Positions 25,654-35,042 of a DNA stretch of 64,000 nucleotides are shown here, in pieces (within the stretch, counting starts at the first letter, position 1; each line of letters starts with the position of its first letter). This stretch comes from Bacteroidales bacterium. Its GTDB lineage: Bacteria; Bacteroidota; Bacteroidia; Bacteroidales; UBA932. Under the pieces are notes generated by a model. The model was not told the DNA's origin. It ran no database searches and saw only the letters and a program-made list of their open reading frames with translations. The stretch is taken from NCBI GenBank assembly GCA_023667095.1, contig JAMPAT010000003.1, forward strand, positions 116,509 to 180,508, in the 5' to 3' direction. A program made the position numbers and the translations under genes.

Positions 25654-27240
25654 TTAATATTCATTTCCTACCGGACCCAGTCCAAGGCGGGAGCGCATCC
25701 CAGCCGATATCCAAAAACTGCCCCGGCTAAAACTGGGAGGCGTGTAAGGGCCTGCCACTGAAGGGTACTCAGTCAATTTGCCTGGATATACGATACGGAA
25801 GTCTATCATAGGAGGCACAACCTGATCGTCATAGATGTTCATGACTCCATCCTCCTTTCCGTCAGGGCTTCCGGATGCGCCACCCCAAGGATTCCTCATT
25901 GCAAACAGCGCATTGTTCTTCTGCGGATACATGATTGTAAATGCATGGCCGCTCACTGTCTTGAACGGATCCTCTGCGACAACATCACTCCTGGTAAATC
26001 CTCCAATGCCTACATATCCGAGTTCGACAGCTGTCTTGGCTATCTTTGACAGCTGCTCAGGAGTTACAGAGCCAGGTGAGACAGAAAAGCTGTTGCCCTC
26101 TCCTGTGAACGGAGGTGCAGCGTGCTCTGTACCGATTCCTGCAATCGGATAGCTTGCCCTGTAGACCTGCTCCCATTTCATCAGTGCCTTCTCCAGGACT
26201 GAAGACCATGTCGCTGTATTGTTCTTTCCGGAAAGCTGTGCTATGTTCCCGTTGCCATCACAGATGAACTCATTGCTGACACCGACTGTTATAGGCTGTC
26301 CCTTAGGGTCGTACATCGCCACTGAGAAAGAAGAGCCGCTTGATTTGATTATATCCTTGATGAAGTCAGGATGCATATATGCAAACGAAGCAAGTACAGC
26401 GCAAAGGCTGCAGTCCCCGATTGCATGCTGGTTGACATCAGCAGGCACCGGATTTCCGAAAGGATAGAGGGTTACATTGCAGCTTCTCCAATCATATCCC
26501 TTGCTGACACTCAAGTCACCGGAAGCCTCCACAGCTGGATTCTCCGAAGCATTCGCAAGCCATTTGATGTCATCTGAAGAAGCCTCCCTCGACCTTGAGC
26601 CGATATGCTGGCCCATAGGTGTGTCAGGAGATTCTGTCCATCCTCCGAAATACTGTGCAAGGTCGCTCAGGCGTGTCCTTATATCCACAAACTCCACAAC
26701 CTTGGAATCTGTTACAAGACCCCATTCCGCAATGCTGGTCTCGCTTCCGCCGTTGTTGGCCCTGACTTTCAGACGATAGTATTTGTATATCGCGCTTGAA
26801 GCGATTTCAAATGTCTTTTTCTCACCTCTCTCTGAGAAAGACACCCCAGACTGGCTGTCCAGTGTCTTCCAGGACTTGTTGTCGGCAGAGCCTGAAATTA
26901 CCCATGAAGCAATGTCGGACTCCGGAGAACCGGATGCTGAGACGATATAATATGATGTGGCAGCGACAGAGCCGTCACCGTTCCATATTACATTGAAATT
27001 ATCATGAGATGTAGTAAAACATGTGCTGTAGTCATTGTCCAGCAGCTTTTCTATTTCCGAGCCTTTCGGCGAATCGGAGTATTCCACTGAAACGGTACCT
27101 GCAGTAGGCATATTGCCTGCGCTCACGTAGGCATAAGGGACAGCCTTGTACTGCTCTACAGGATCCTTTTCGCATCCTGTGAAGAGCAGGCCTGCTGCTG
27201 CTGCCGCCAATATCCTTGTTCCGATAGATAAGTATTTCAT
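25654..27240 (-). CDS. Calpain-like (C2 family) cysteine peptidase lipoprotein with discoidin-like domain
   Basis: A 528-residue lipoprotein (lipobox FTGC, Cys 23) with two domains. Residues about 45-180 look like an F5/8 type C (discoidin) carbohydrate- or surface-binding domain: IEKLLDNDYSTCFTTS, WVISGSADNKSWKTL and YYRLKVRAN. Residues about 240-490 carry a full calpain triad: Cys277 in QHAIGDCSLCAVLASFAY, His432 in VSGHAFTIMYPQ and Asn450 in LFAMRNPWGG. The W-x(3)-LEKALMKW helix between them is also typical of calpains. No C2-like or EF-hand calcium domain follows. The start at 27240 was preferred over 27261 because it begins the signal peptide and avoids overlapping the GH92 gene (stop at 27251). 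Porphyromonas gingivalis Tpr is a known relative in the order. Confidence 0.85.
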   Translation of the reverse strand: MKYLSIGTRILAAAAAGLLFTGCEKDPVEQYKAVPYAYVSAGNMPTAGTVSVEYSDSPKGSEIEKLLDNDYSTCFTTSHDNFNVIWNGDGSVAATSYYIVSASGSPESDIASWVISGSADNKSWKTLDSQSGVSFSERGEKKTFEIASSAIYKYYRLKVRANNGGSETSIAEWGLVTDSKVVEFVDIRTRLSDLAQYFGGWTESPDTPMGQHIGSRSREASSDDIKWLANASENPAVEASGDLSVSKGYDWRSCNVTLYPFGNPVPADVNQHAIGDCSLCAVLASFAYMHPDFIKDIIKSSGSSFSVAMYDPKGQPITVGVSNEFICDGNGNIAQLSGKNNTATWSSVLEKALMKWEQVYRASYPIAGIGTEHAAPPFTGEGNSFSVSPGSVTPEQLSKIAKTAVELGYVGIGGFTRSDVVAEDPFKTVSGHAFTIMYPQKNNALFAMRNPWGGASGSPDGKEDGVMNIYDDQVVPPMIDFRIVYPGKLTEYPSVAGPYTPPSFSRGSFWISAGMRSRLGLGPVGNEY

Positions 27241-27250
27241 ATTATATAAT

Positions 27251-29611
27251 TTAGTTGTCATTCACTGATATGTATTTCCTTGTGCTTCCCTTTCCGGAGA
27301 CCGAAGGTGCCACCGCATCCTCCGACACTGCCCTCCTGTAGTTCGGCCTGCTGCTCATCACAAACCTCAGCTGCACACCGTCCTTGACATCATCGTATGT
27401 AAGGTAGGACTTGTCATATTTCTTTCCGTTGACAAACAGCTCCTTGACATAGACATTGTCCTTCGACCAGTTCTCGGCCGTCATCTCGATTTTACGTCCG
27501 TTGGACATGGTTACAGACAGGGCTTCCACACATGGGGAGCCGATGCTGTAGACATTGCTTGAAGGTGCCACCGGATAGAATCCCATACAGTTGAAAAGAT
27601 ACCATGCCGACATCTGTCCGCAGTCGTCATTGCCGCTGAGCGCATCCGGAGTGTTCCCGTAGAAACTGTCCACTATCCTGCGCACCCACATCTGGCATTT
27701 CCACGGCTGCCTGAACCAGTTGTACAGATAAGGTATATGGTGACATGGCTCATTTCCGTGCCAGTAGGCCCCGATACGTCCCTGGATGTCATGTGCTCCC
27801 GGAATATCCTCCGGAAGTTCCTGTGTAAACAGGTCGTCCAGCCTTTTCAGGAGGAACTTCTCGCCGGCCTCGTTGATATATCCCTGGAAATCGTGAGGGA
27901 CATACCACGTGTACTGCAATGTGAACCCTTCCGTAATGTCCCCCCAGCCGTTGACCGAGCCTGGACCCTGGTATGCAACAGGCGTGAACGGAGTCCTCCA
28001 GTTCCCCTGGCTGTCGCGTCCCCTCATAAATTTTGTCTCAGGATCAATCAGGGTCTGATATGAGAGTGAACGGTTCAGGAAATATTCATGGTCTGCCATA
28101 TATCCCTCTTTCATTGAACTGTCCACGGACATTTCAGCCAATGCCTTAGCTGCCTGTGCAATGCAATAGTCATCGTAGGCATATTCGAGGGTCTTGGAGA
28201 CAGACTCAGCCTCCTTGTCAAACGGGACATATCCCAATGACATGTATTCAGGGAGACAGTCATAGTGCCTGTTGGTGGCCGTTGCCTTCATTGCCTCGAA
28301 TGCCCTTGCATAGTCAAATCCGGGAACACCCTTTACAATCATGTCTGCAAGCACGGATACCGCATGGTAGCCTATCATGCACCATGTCTCATTGCCGTAG
28401 AACGACCATATCGGAAGCATTTTCTCGACACTCCTGTCGTAGTGGTCAAGCATTGAGTTGGCCACGTCTGCATTGATGTCCCGGTGCACAAGGTTGAACC
28501 ATGGATGCAATGCCCTGTAGGTATCCCAAAGCGAGAATACTGTCAGGTTGGTGAATCCATCTGCCTTTGCAATGTTCTTGTCATATGCACGATAGCTTCC
28601 GTCGGCATCCTGGAACAGGAACGGATGGATGGCAGCATGGTAGGCGGAAGTATAGAAAGTCTCCTTTGTCTTCCTGTCACCCCTGACATCGTATTTCGAA
28701 AGTTCCTTCTCCCACATTTCCGTACCTCTTGCCCTGACATCATCGAAAGACATCCCGTCAATTTCAGCAAGGTTCATCATGGCACCTTCAGTGCTCACTG
28801 ACGAGACAGCCACCTTGACAGTGACCTCCTCGCTTTCCTCAGTTGCGAACGATATGCAGGCCATAAGCTTCTTTCCCCATGCCTCAAGGCTGCTGCGGAA
28901 ACGTGATGTATTGTATATCACAGGCTTGCCATCCTGCATAATCCGGAACGAATCAAGCTTGCGCGAGAATTCAGCTGCGAAATACACATGCCTTTCCGGC
29001 CCCCATCCCTTTACAAGCTTATATCCTGCAATGGTAGAATCATTGACCATCCTGACATCAGCCCACTCGCATGAAAACCAGAGAGTATGGTCAAGGTCTA
29101 TCATGATGAATGAGTCATCGGACTTTGGATAGGTGAACCTGAACATCCCGCTGCGCAGACCGGATGTCATCTCTGCCTTGACGCCATAGTCGGACAGGAC
29201 GACTCCATAATAGTTCGGCGAAGCCCATTCCTGTTCATGGGAATATGCAGAGCGATAGCCTTCAGAACAGTCAGCATGTGTCCCTGGCACATAATGCTTT
29301 GCACCGGTGCCCGGAATGAAGAGGAAGTCACCAAGATCCGGGATTCCGGTTCCGCTGAGATGGGTAAGGCTGAATCCCATTATCGTCGGATGCGCATATT
29401 TGTAGCCCGCAGCCGCGTCATAATAGTCGTCATCCGTATCAGGGCTTATCTGGATGCCTCCGAAAGGGACCTGCGCCCCGGGATATATATTACCGTATCC
29501 ATCAGTTCCGACAAAAGGATTGACATAGTCCGTGAGCCTTGCATCCTGTGCCCACAAAGGCATGGATGCAAGTACAGACAGGCTGAATATCAATTTTCTG
29601 TAGAATGACAT
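27251..29611 (-). CDS. GH92 exo-alpha-mannosidase (third of three in the PUL)
   Basis: A 786-residue secreted GH92 enzyme with signal peptide (ending LWAQ, about residue 22). GH92 enzymes are calcium-dependent inverting exo-alpha-mannosidases acting on alpha-1,2/1,3/1,4/1,6-linked mannose. The N-terminal beta domain starts YVNPFVGTDGYGNIYPGAQV. The (alpha/alpha)6 domain carries the general acid region HGNEPCHHIPYLYNW (Glu about 621) and the base region GNDDCGQMSAWYLF. Both match active mannosidases. It follows the metallopeptidase gene by 15 bp and precedes the calpain-like gene by 10 bp. Linkage preference cannot be read from sequence by eye. Confidence 0.93.
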   Translation of the reverse strand: MSFYRKLIFSLSVLASMPLWAQDARLTDYVNPFVGTDGYGNIYPGAQVPFGGIQISPDTDDDYYDAAAGYKYAHPTIMGFSLTHLSGTGIPDLGDFLFIPGTGAKHYVPGTHADCSEGYRSAYSHEQEWASPNYYGVVLSDYGVKAEMTSGLRSGMFRFTYPKSDDSFIMIDLDHTLWFSCEWADVRMVNDSTIAGYKLVKGWGPERHVYFAAEFSRKLDSFRIMQDGKPVIYNTSRFRSSLEAWGKKLMACISFATEESEEVTVKVAVSSVSTEGAMMNLAEIDGMSFDDVRARGTEMWEKELSKYDVRGDRKTKETFYTSAYHAAIHPFLFQDADGSYRAYDKNIAKADGFTNLTVFSLWDTYRALHPWFNLVHRDINADVANSMLDHYDRSVEKMLPIWSFYGNETWCMIGYHAVSVLADMIVKGVPGFDYARAFEAMKATATNRHYDCLPEYMSLGYVPFDKEAESVSKTLEYAYDDYCIAQAAKALAEMSVDSSMKEGYMADHEYFLNRSLSYQTLIDPETKFMRGRDSQGNWRTPFTPVAYQGPGSVNGWGDITEGFTLQYTWYVPHDFQGYINEAGEKFLLKRLDDLFTQELPEDIPGAHDIQGRIGAYWHGNEPCHHIPYLYNWFRQPWKCQMWVRRIVDSFYGNTPDALSGNDDCGQMSAWYLFNCMGFYPVAPSSNVYSIGSPCVEALSVTMSNGRKIEMTAENWSKDNVYVKELFVNGKKYDKSYLTYDDVKDGVQLRFVMSSRPNYRRAVSEDAVAPSVSGKGSTRKYISVNDN

Positions 29612-29626
29612 AGACTTATCGCGTTT

Positions 29627-30409
29627 TTATAGTTTGATATCTCCGACAGCCACCTGGTATTCCTGCCACAGCTCATCTATGTCGGCCTCAGGGCCGAGAA
29701 TATGCTTGACAGCACCGTCAAATGACCATGGAACAACCTCCAGGGCACTCCTGTTGAACTTCACAAGGAACTCAGGATCCTTGTTGTCCCTCAGCCACAC
29801 AAGGAAATATCCGGTTGTACGGTATCCGTCCATGTAGTTTCCTCCCTTAGGACGCGCATCCGGACCGAATCCTCCTCCGGCAACCCTCACAGCGTCAGCC
29901 ATACCCTCTATGAAAGCCCAGAAGACCCTGTTGGTACCATAGGAGCCGACTCCCTGAGGTTCAAGCTGATAGGCATGAGTAAGTTCATGAAGGAGCACAC
30001 CCCTTGTCTCGAAGAGAACTTTAGCTGTATCGCAGTCGGCAAATGATTTCTCTATATGCCTTGTACTGTAGAAGATGCTCACATATCCGTCCCCGCCGCC
30101 TTTTGCCGAGATTCCGTCGGTATCCTCAAGGGTATAATAGATCTCATTCACCGCTGTTATGCTGTCTTTCGGGGAATCGTACAATATTGAAAGGACAGTG
30201 CGTGCCTGCTCCTGGATATAGGTATCAGGATCACTGATTATTGAATGATAGATCCTTGAACCCTCTGTCTCGGAAGCCTTGTCGACAAAAATCACCTTGC
30301 CGACATTGTAGTCTTTCCAGACATCTTTCTTTTCATCATTTCCCTGTCCCGCACAGCCTACTGCTGCAAGAAGGACAGCTACTGAACATATTGATATATT
30401 TTTCATCAT
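29627..30409 (-). CDS. Basic secretory protein (BSP) family metallopeptidase lipoprotein
   Basis: A 260-residue lipoprotein (lipobox AVGC) of the plant-type basic secretory protein family, predicted zinc peptidases. The active site is LLHELTHAYQLEPQG (HExxH, His as ligands and Glu as catalyst), followed about 25 residues later by FIEGMADAVRVAGG, whose Glu is the probable third ligand. YRTTGYFLVWL and the C-terminal WSFDGAVKHILG/ELWQEYQ are family features. It is wedged between two GH92 genes with gaps of 1 and 15 bp, so it is certainly part of the PUL operon. Together with the calpain-like protein it suggests that the locus handles the peptide part of mannosylated glycoproteins. Confidence 0.88.
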   Translation of the reverse strand: MMKNISICSVAVLLAAVGCAGQGNDEKKDVWKDYNVGKVIFVDKASETEGSRIYHSIISDPDTYIQEQARTVLSILYDSPKDSITAVNEIYYTLEDTDGISAKGGGDGYVSIFYSTRHIEKSFADCDTAKVLFETRGVLLHELTHAYQLEPQGVGSYGTNRVFWAFIEGMADAVRVAGGGFGPDARPKGGNYMDGYRTTGYFLVWLRDNKDPEFLVKFNRSALEVVPWSFDGAVKHILGPEADIDELWQEYQVAVGDIKL

Positions 30410-30410
30410 T

Positions 30411-32747
30411 TTAGTTAATTTTTCCGTCAGTCAATGAATATGGTTTCGCTGATACAGCCTGTCCACGTCTCTTGTCAGGGGTTGCACCCATCACGAATTC
30501 CCACACCCCGCCTTTCATTATATCATCATGCGTCACAAACATCTTGTCATATTTCTTCCCGTCAATTGTCAACGAACGGACATACCTGTTCCTGTCGCTG
30601 ACTGCCGGAGCCTTTATTTCGAGGACATTACCGTTGGGGAGGTTCAGCTTCAGGTAAGGCAGGTAAGGCGCACCGAGGACATACTGGTCAGAACCTGGAC
30701 ACACCGGATAGAATCCCATCACAGAGAATATATACCAGGCAGACATCTGGCCGCAGTCGTCATTGCCGCCAAGGCCATGTATGTCGTTGCGGTACATCTT
30801 GTCCATGATTTCACGGAGCCAGTACTGTGTCTTCCACGGCTGGGATGTCCAGGCATAGAGATACGGCACATGATGGCTCGGCTCATTGCCATGAACATAT
30901 CCTCCTACAAGACAATCTTCAGTGATGTCCTCATTGTCTGCATAATACTTCTCAGGAAGATGCATTGAGAACAGTTCGTCAAGCTTGCGCAGGAATTCAC
31001 GGTCTCCACCCATGAGTGTCATCATGCCGTACACATCCTGAGGGACATGGAAAGAGAAATTCCAGGAATTGCCCTCGATGAAGCCCTCACCGGAAGTCTG
31101 CAGCACATCGAAATCCTTCTTGAATGATCCGTCGCTGTAGCGCGGGCGTGCAAACCCGAGGTCACGGTCATATATGTTCCTGTAGTTCAGTGCACGCTGA
31201 CGGTAAGTCTCTGCAATGTCCTCCCTGCCGACAGCAAGGGCGGCACTGTAGATGGCCCAGTCATCGTATGAATACTCCAATGTCGTGGATGCTGCTGTGC
31301 CGTTCCTGTCGAGAGGCACATATCCAAGCTTCATATAGTCACCGATACCTGCATAGTATGGAACAGTGGATGTCGCAACCATTGCAGCAAGGGCCTCGTC
31401 CTTGTCCTCAAGTATTCCTTTCACGATTGCATCGGAAAGGACGGAAACGGCATGGTATCCGCTCATGCACCAGTTTTCGTTGCCCATATGGCTCCATACA
31501 GGCAGCATGCCGTGCACGCTCTGCTGCTGGTGATGTATCATTGACTTCACCATGTCCGCACTCCTTTCCGGCTGGATGATGTTCATCAGCGGATGCTCAG
31601 CCCTGTAGGTATCCCACAGCGAGAAGACTGTGTAGTTTGTAAATCCTTCTGCCTTGTGGATATTGTGGTCAAGTCCGCGGTAGCTTCCGTCCACATCCAT
31701 GTACACAGACGGATTTATCATGGTATGGTAGAGCGAAGTATAGAACATTGTCTTCTGGTCCTGAGTTCCCTCGACCTCAAAGACAGAGAGTTCCCTGTCC
31801 CAGAGGGCTGCAGCCGAAGAGGCAATGGCATCGAAATCCTTTCCTTCCGTCTCAGCAAGGAGATTCTTGACTGCACCCTCGGTACTTACTGCAGAAAGTG
31901 CGACCTTGACCTCAAGCTGAGGATTGCTGCGTGTGTCAAACCTGAACCAGGCAGCCACATCGCGACCAGCAATCTCAGGGAAATTATGTTCAAGGTCAAA
32001 GCGTCTCCAGAAACCGTTGTAAGGCACATTTGCCCTGTCCTTGTAGCCATATTCCGTAATTGGCTGCGAGAATGACATTGCAAAATAGGTGTAGTTCGTC
32101 CTCGCCCAGCCGTTGGTAATCCTGTAGCCTGTCACAAGCGTATCGTTCTCTACCCTCATGACTGACCACAGGACCTTGCCCTCATAGCCATAGATTCCGT
32201 ACCCGAGGTCGAGAAGCAGATGTCCGTCAGTATCCCCGGGGAAAGTATAGCTATGCACACCTGTACGCGGAGTTGCAGTCAGCCTTGCCTTTACGCCGCT
32301 GTCTTCAAGCATAACCTCATAATATCCTGGCGCAGCCTTTTCAGTCTCGTGGCTGAAACGTGAACGGTATCCTGAATCCGGATCCTCTGCAGTACCGGGT
32401 ACAAGCATTATGTCGCCTGTTCCCGGCATAATGAGGAAATCACCGAGGTCAGAATGTCCGGTGCCGCTGAGATGTGTGTGGCTGAACCCAACAATTGTCT
32501 TGTCAGAATACCTGTATCCCGCACAATAGAGATAGGCATCTGCCTGATACTTTCCGCCTATGTTGTGCGGAATGATTTCAGTGTCAGGGCTAAGCTGTAC
32601 TGCCCCGAAAGGGGTGCAGACGCCCGGGAAAGTATGCCCCATGCCGTCTGTACCTATCATCGGGTCAACATAGGCAGACGGCTGTGCCGCTGCCACAGAC
32701 ATGATTGCCATTGCTGCTGTAAATGATATGAATCTGTTGACTTTCAT
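30411..32747 (-). CDS. GH92 exo-alpha-mannosidase (second of three in the PUL)
   Basis: A 778-residue secreted GH92 enzyme with signal peptide (MKVNRFISFTAAMAIMSVAA). It has the family start YVDPMIGTDGMGHTFPGVCT, the FSHTHLSGTGHSDLGDFLIM block, the general acid motif HGNEPSHHVPYLYAW (Glu about 622) and the GNDDCGQMSAWYIF base region. All catalytic features match active alpha-mannosidases. The gene follows the HGNQP-type GH92 by 3 bp and precedes the BSP peptidase by 1 bp, implying translational coupling. The closely similar HLSGTG and GNDDCGQ blocks put it nearer to the third GH92 than to the first. Confidence 0.94.
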   Translation of the reverse strand: MKVNRFISFTAAMAIMSVAAAQPSAYVDPMIGTDGMGHTFPGVCTPFGAVQLSPDTEIIPHNIGGKYQADAYLYCAGYRYSDKTIVGFSHTHLSGTGHSDLGDFLIMPGTGDIMLVPGTAEDPDSGYRSRFSHETEKAAPGYYEVMLEDSGVKARLTATPRTGVHSYTFPGDTDGHLLLDLGYGIYGYEGKVLWSVMRVENDTLVTGYRITNGWARTNYTYFAMSFSQPITEYGYKDRANVPYNGFWRRFDLEHNFPEIAGRDVAAWFRFDTRSNPQLEVKVALSAVSTEGAVKNLLAETEGKDFDAIASSAAALWDRELSVFEVEGTQDQKTMFYTSLYHTMINPSVYMDVDGSYRGLDHNIHKAEGFTNYTVFSLWDTYRAEHPLMNIIQPERSADMVKSMIHHQQQSVHGMLPVWSHMGNENWCMSGYHAVSVLSDAIVKGILEDKDEALAAMVATSTVPYYAGIGDYMKLGYVPLDRNGTAASTTLEYSYDDWAIYSAALAVGREDIAETYRQRALNYRNIYDRDLGFARPRYSDGSFKKDFDVLQTSGEGFIEGNSWNFSFHVPQDVYGMMTLMGGDREFLRKLDELFSMHLPEKYYADNEDITEDCLVGGYVHGNEPSHHVPYLYAWTSQPWKTQYWLREIMDKMYRNDIHGLGGNDDCGQMSAWYIFSVMGFYPVCPGSDQYVLGAPYLPYLKLNLPNGNVLEIKAPAVSDRNRYVRSLTIDGKKYDKMFVTHDDIMKGGVWEFVMGATPDKRRGQAVSAKPYSLTDGKIN

Positions 32748-32750
32748 TTT

Positions 32751-35027
32751 CTATCTTGATTCACGTGAGAATGAATAAGGGAAATCCGATTCCTTTGTAC
32801 CCCTTTCCATAGATGGCACAGAGTCCATACCGAACACAAGCTTTCCTCCCTTGATAAGGTCTGAATGGTTGAAATAATTCTTTGTATAGTTCTTGCCGTT
32901 GAAAGTAAGGGTACGTATATACCTGTTGGCATCGCTGTTCTTTGGCGCAGAGATTTCAAGGGTCTTCCCATTTTCAAGGCTTATGACCGCCTTCCTGAAA
33001 TATGGTGCACCTATGACATACTCCCCGCTTCCCGGACATACAGGATAGAATCCCAGTGCAGTAAACACATACCACGCTGAAGTCTGCCCGTTGTCCTCGT
33101 CACCGCAGTATCCGTCAGGTGTAGGCCAGTAGAGCCTGTTCATGACTTCGCGGAGCCAGTACTGCGACTTCCATGGCTGCCCTGCATACCCATACAGATA
33201 TATCATGTGCTGTATAGGCTGGTTACCATGCGCGTAGTTGCCCATGTTCATGATTTCCATCTCGCGGATTTCATGGATTACTCCTCCATAGTAGCTGTCA
33301 TCGAAGACCGGAGGCAGTGCAAACACAGTATCAAGCTGATGTACAAACTCCTCCTTGCCTCCCATAAGGTCAATCAGGCCCTGAACATCATGGAAGACTG
33401 ACCATGTATAGTGCCAGCTGTTGCCCTCAGTGAATGCATCTCCCCATTTGAAAGGATTGAAAGGCGACTGGAAAGTGCCGTCCTGGTTCTTTCCGCGCAT
33501 AAGCCTTGTCTCAGGGTCGAAGAGGTTCCTGTAGTTCTGGCTGCGTGCAGCATAGAGGTCAAGTTCCTCCTGCGGGCGTCCAAGCTTCTGTCCCATCTTG
33601 TATATGCACCAGTCATCATAGGCATATTCAAGGGTACGTGCCGCGCTCTCGTTGATTCCGACATTGTATGGCACATATCCGAGGGTATTGTAATAGTCAT
33701 ATCCGAGACGTCCTGTAGAACCGATACGTGGATGCACGCTGTTGGCTCCTTTAAGAAGCCCCTCATACATCTTCTGTGCATCAGCCTTTGTCACTGACTT
33801 CAGGTAGGCATCTGCCACAACAGAGGCAGAATTGTTGCCGACCATGCATCCGCGGTGACCCGGGCTTGCCCACTCAGGGAAGAATCCGCTTTCGAGATAT
33901 GTGTTGAGCAATCCTTCCTGCATCTTCTCGCCCATCGAAGGATAGACAAAATTCACAAACGGGAAAAGGCAGCGGAAAGTGTCCCAGAATCCTGTGTCTG
34001 TAAACATGTATCCCGGAAGTACCTTTCCATTGTATGGGCTGTAGTGCACTGTCTCCCCTGCCTTGTTGATTTCATAGAATCCACGAGGGAAAAGTACAGA
34101 ACGGTACAGGCATGAATAGAATGTCTTGAGCCTGTCGGCATCATCGTCCTCGACCTTGATCCTGCCGAGTACATCATTCCATACCTTGCGGCCCTCTTCC
34201 TTTACCTGGTCAAATGTCTTTTCACCTATTTCCCCAAGGTTCAGTTCCGCCTGCTCCAGGCTTATGAATGAAGATGCAACCCTTGCATGTACCTGTTCTC
34301 CTCTCTCTGTCAAGAATGACACGACAGCACCAACATGATCGGATTTCAGTTCAAGATAGTCCTCGACCGGCTTGTAGCCAGCCCACACCTGTGATGATGC
34401 AAACGGCTTGTCGAACTCTATCACGAACCAGTTCCTGAAATTCCTCGGGACACCTCCACTGTTGCGTGTAGTGTAGCCGACGATCCTGTTCTGCTCAGGA
34501 ATAACCTTTACATATGATCCCCTGTCAAAGGCATCGACAACCACATAGGCATTGTCAGTCTGAGGGAAAGTGAAACGGAAATATGCACATCTCTCAGTCG
34601 GTGCAATCTCTGTCGTCATGTCATACTCAGACAGATAGACACTGTAATAATATGGTTTTGCAGTCTCTGCCTTGTGGGAGAACCAGCTTGCACGGCTCTC
34701 CTCGTCAATGCGCAGCCTGCCTGTGACAGGCATAATGGAGAACTGGCCGTAGTCATTTATCCACGGGCTTGGCTGATGTGTCTGCTTGAATCCGCGGATC
34801 TTGTCTGAACCGTATGTATACGCCCAGCCGTCTCCCATCTTTCCGGTCTGCGGCATCCAGAAATTCATACCCCACGGCATTGCTATCGCAGGGTATGTAT
34901 TTCCGTTTGAAAGGGAAATCTTGGAGTCCGTACCCATCAGCGGATTGACATAGTCCACCGGCTCCTTCTGCGCAAATGATGCTACGCAGGAGAAGAAAAG
35001 GGCAACTGACAGAAATATTCTCTTCAT
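32751..35027 (-). CDS. GH92 family enzyme with Gln in place of the catalytic acid (HGNQP type)
   Basis: A 758-residue secreted GH92 protein with signal peptide (MKRIFLSVALFFSCVASFAQ). The domain order is normal, starting YVNPLMGTDSKISLSNGNTY. The motif that in its two neighbours reads HGNEP reads HGNQPIQHMIYLYGY here; the Gln codon (CAG, 33219-33221) is residue 603. The base region is GDEDNGQTSAWYVF instead of GNDDCGQMSAWY. In GH92 enzymes described as active on mannose-1-phospho-6-mannose, the acid Glu is replaced by Gln, because the phosphate leaving group needs no protonation. By that reasoning this is a phosphodiester-type mannosidase rather than an inactive copy. It directly follows susD (15 bp). 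Confidence 0.85.
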   Translation of the reverse strand: MKRIFLSVALFFSCVASFAQKEPVDYVNPLMGTDSKISLSNGNTYPAIAMPWGMNFWMPQTGKMGDGWAYTYGSDKIRGFKQTHQPSPWINDYGQFSIMPVTGRLRIDEESRASWFSHKAETAKPYYYSVYLSEYDMTTEIAPTERCAYFRFTFPQTDNAYVVVDAFDRGSYVKVIPEQNRIVGYTTRNSGGVPRNFRNWFVIEFDKPFASSQVWAGYKPVEDYLELKSDHVGAVVSFLTERGEQVHARVASSFISLEQAELNLGEIGEKTFDQVKEEGRKVWNDVLGRIKVEDDDADRLKTFYSCLYRSVLFPRGFYEINKAGETVHYSPYNGKVLPGYMFTDTGFWDTFRCLFPFVNFVYPSMGEKMQEGLLNTYLESGFFPEWASPGHRGCMVGNNSASVVADAYLKSVTKADAQKMYEGLLKGANSVHPRIGSTGRLGYDYYNTLGYVPYNVGINESAARTLEYAYDDWCIYKMGQKLGRPQEELDLYAARSQNYRNLFDPETRLMRGKNQDGTFQSPFNPFKWGDAFTEGNSWHYTWSVFHDVQGLIDLMGGKEEFVHQLDTVFALPPVFDDSYYGGVIHEIREMEIMNMGNYAHGNQPIQHMIYLYGYAGQPWKSQYWLREVMNRLYWPTPDGYCGDEDNGQTSAWYVFTALGFYPVCPGSGEYVIGAPYFRKAVISLENGKTLEISAPKNSDANRYIRTLTFNGKNYTKNYFNHSDLIKGGKLVFGMDSVPSMERGTKESDFPYSFSRESR

Positions 35028-35042
35028 ATCGTAATCCTGTTG

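Noticed and set aside
32751..35027. HGNQP GH92 as a dead enzyme
   Set aside because: The rest of the catalytic domain is intact and Gln at this site is associated with phosphodiester activity, so inactivity is not the simplest reading.
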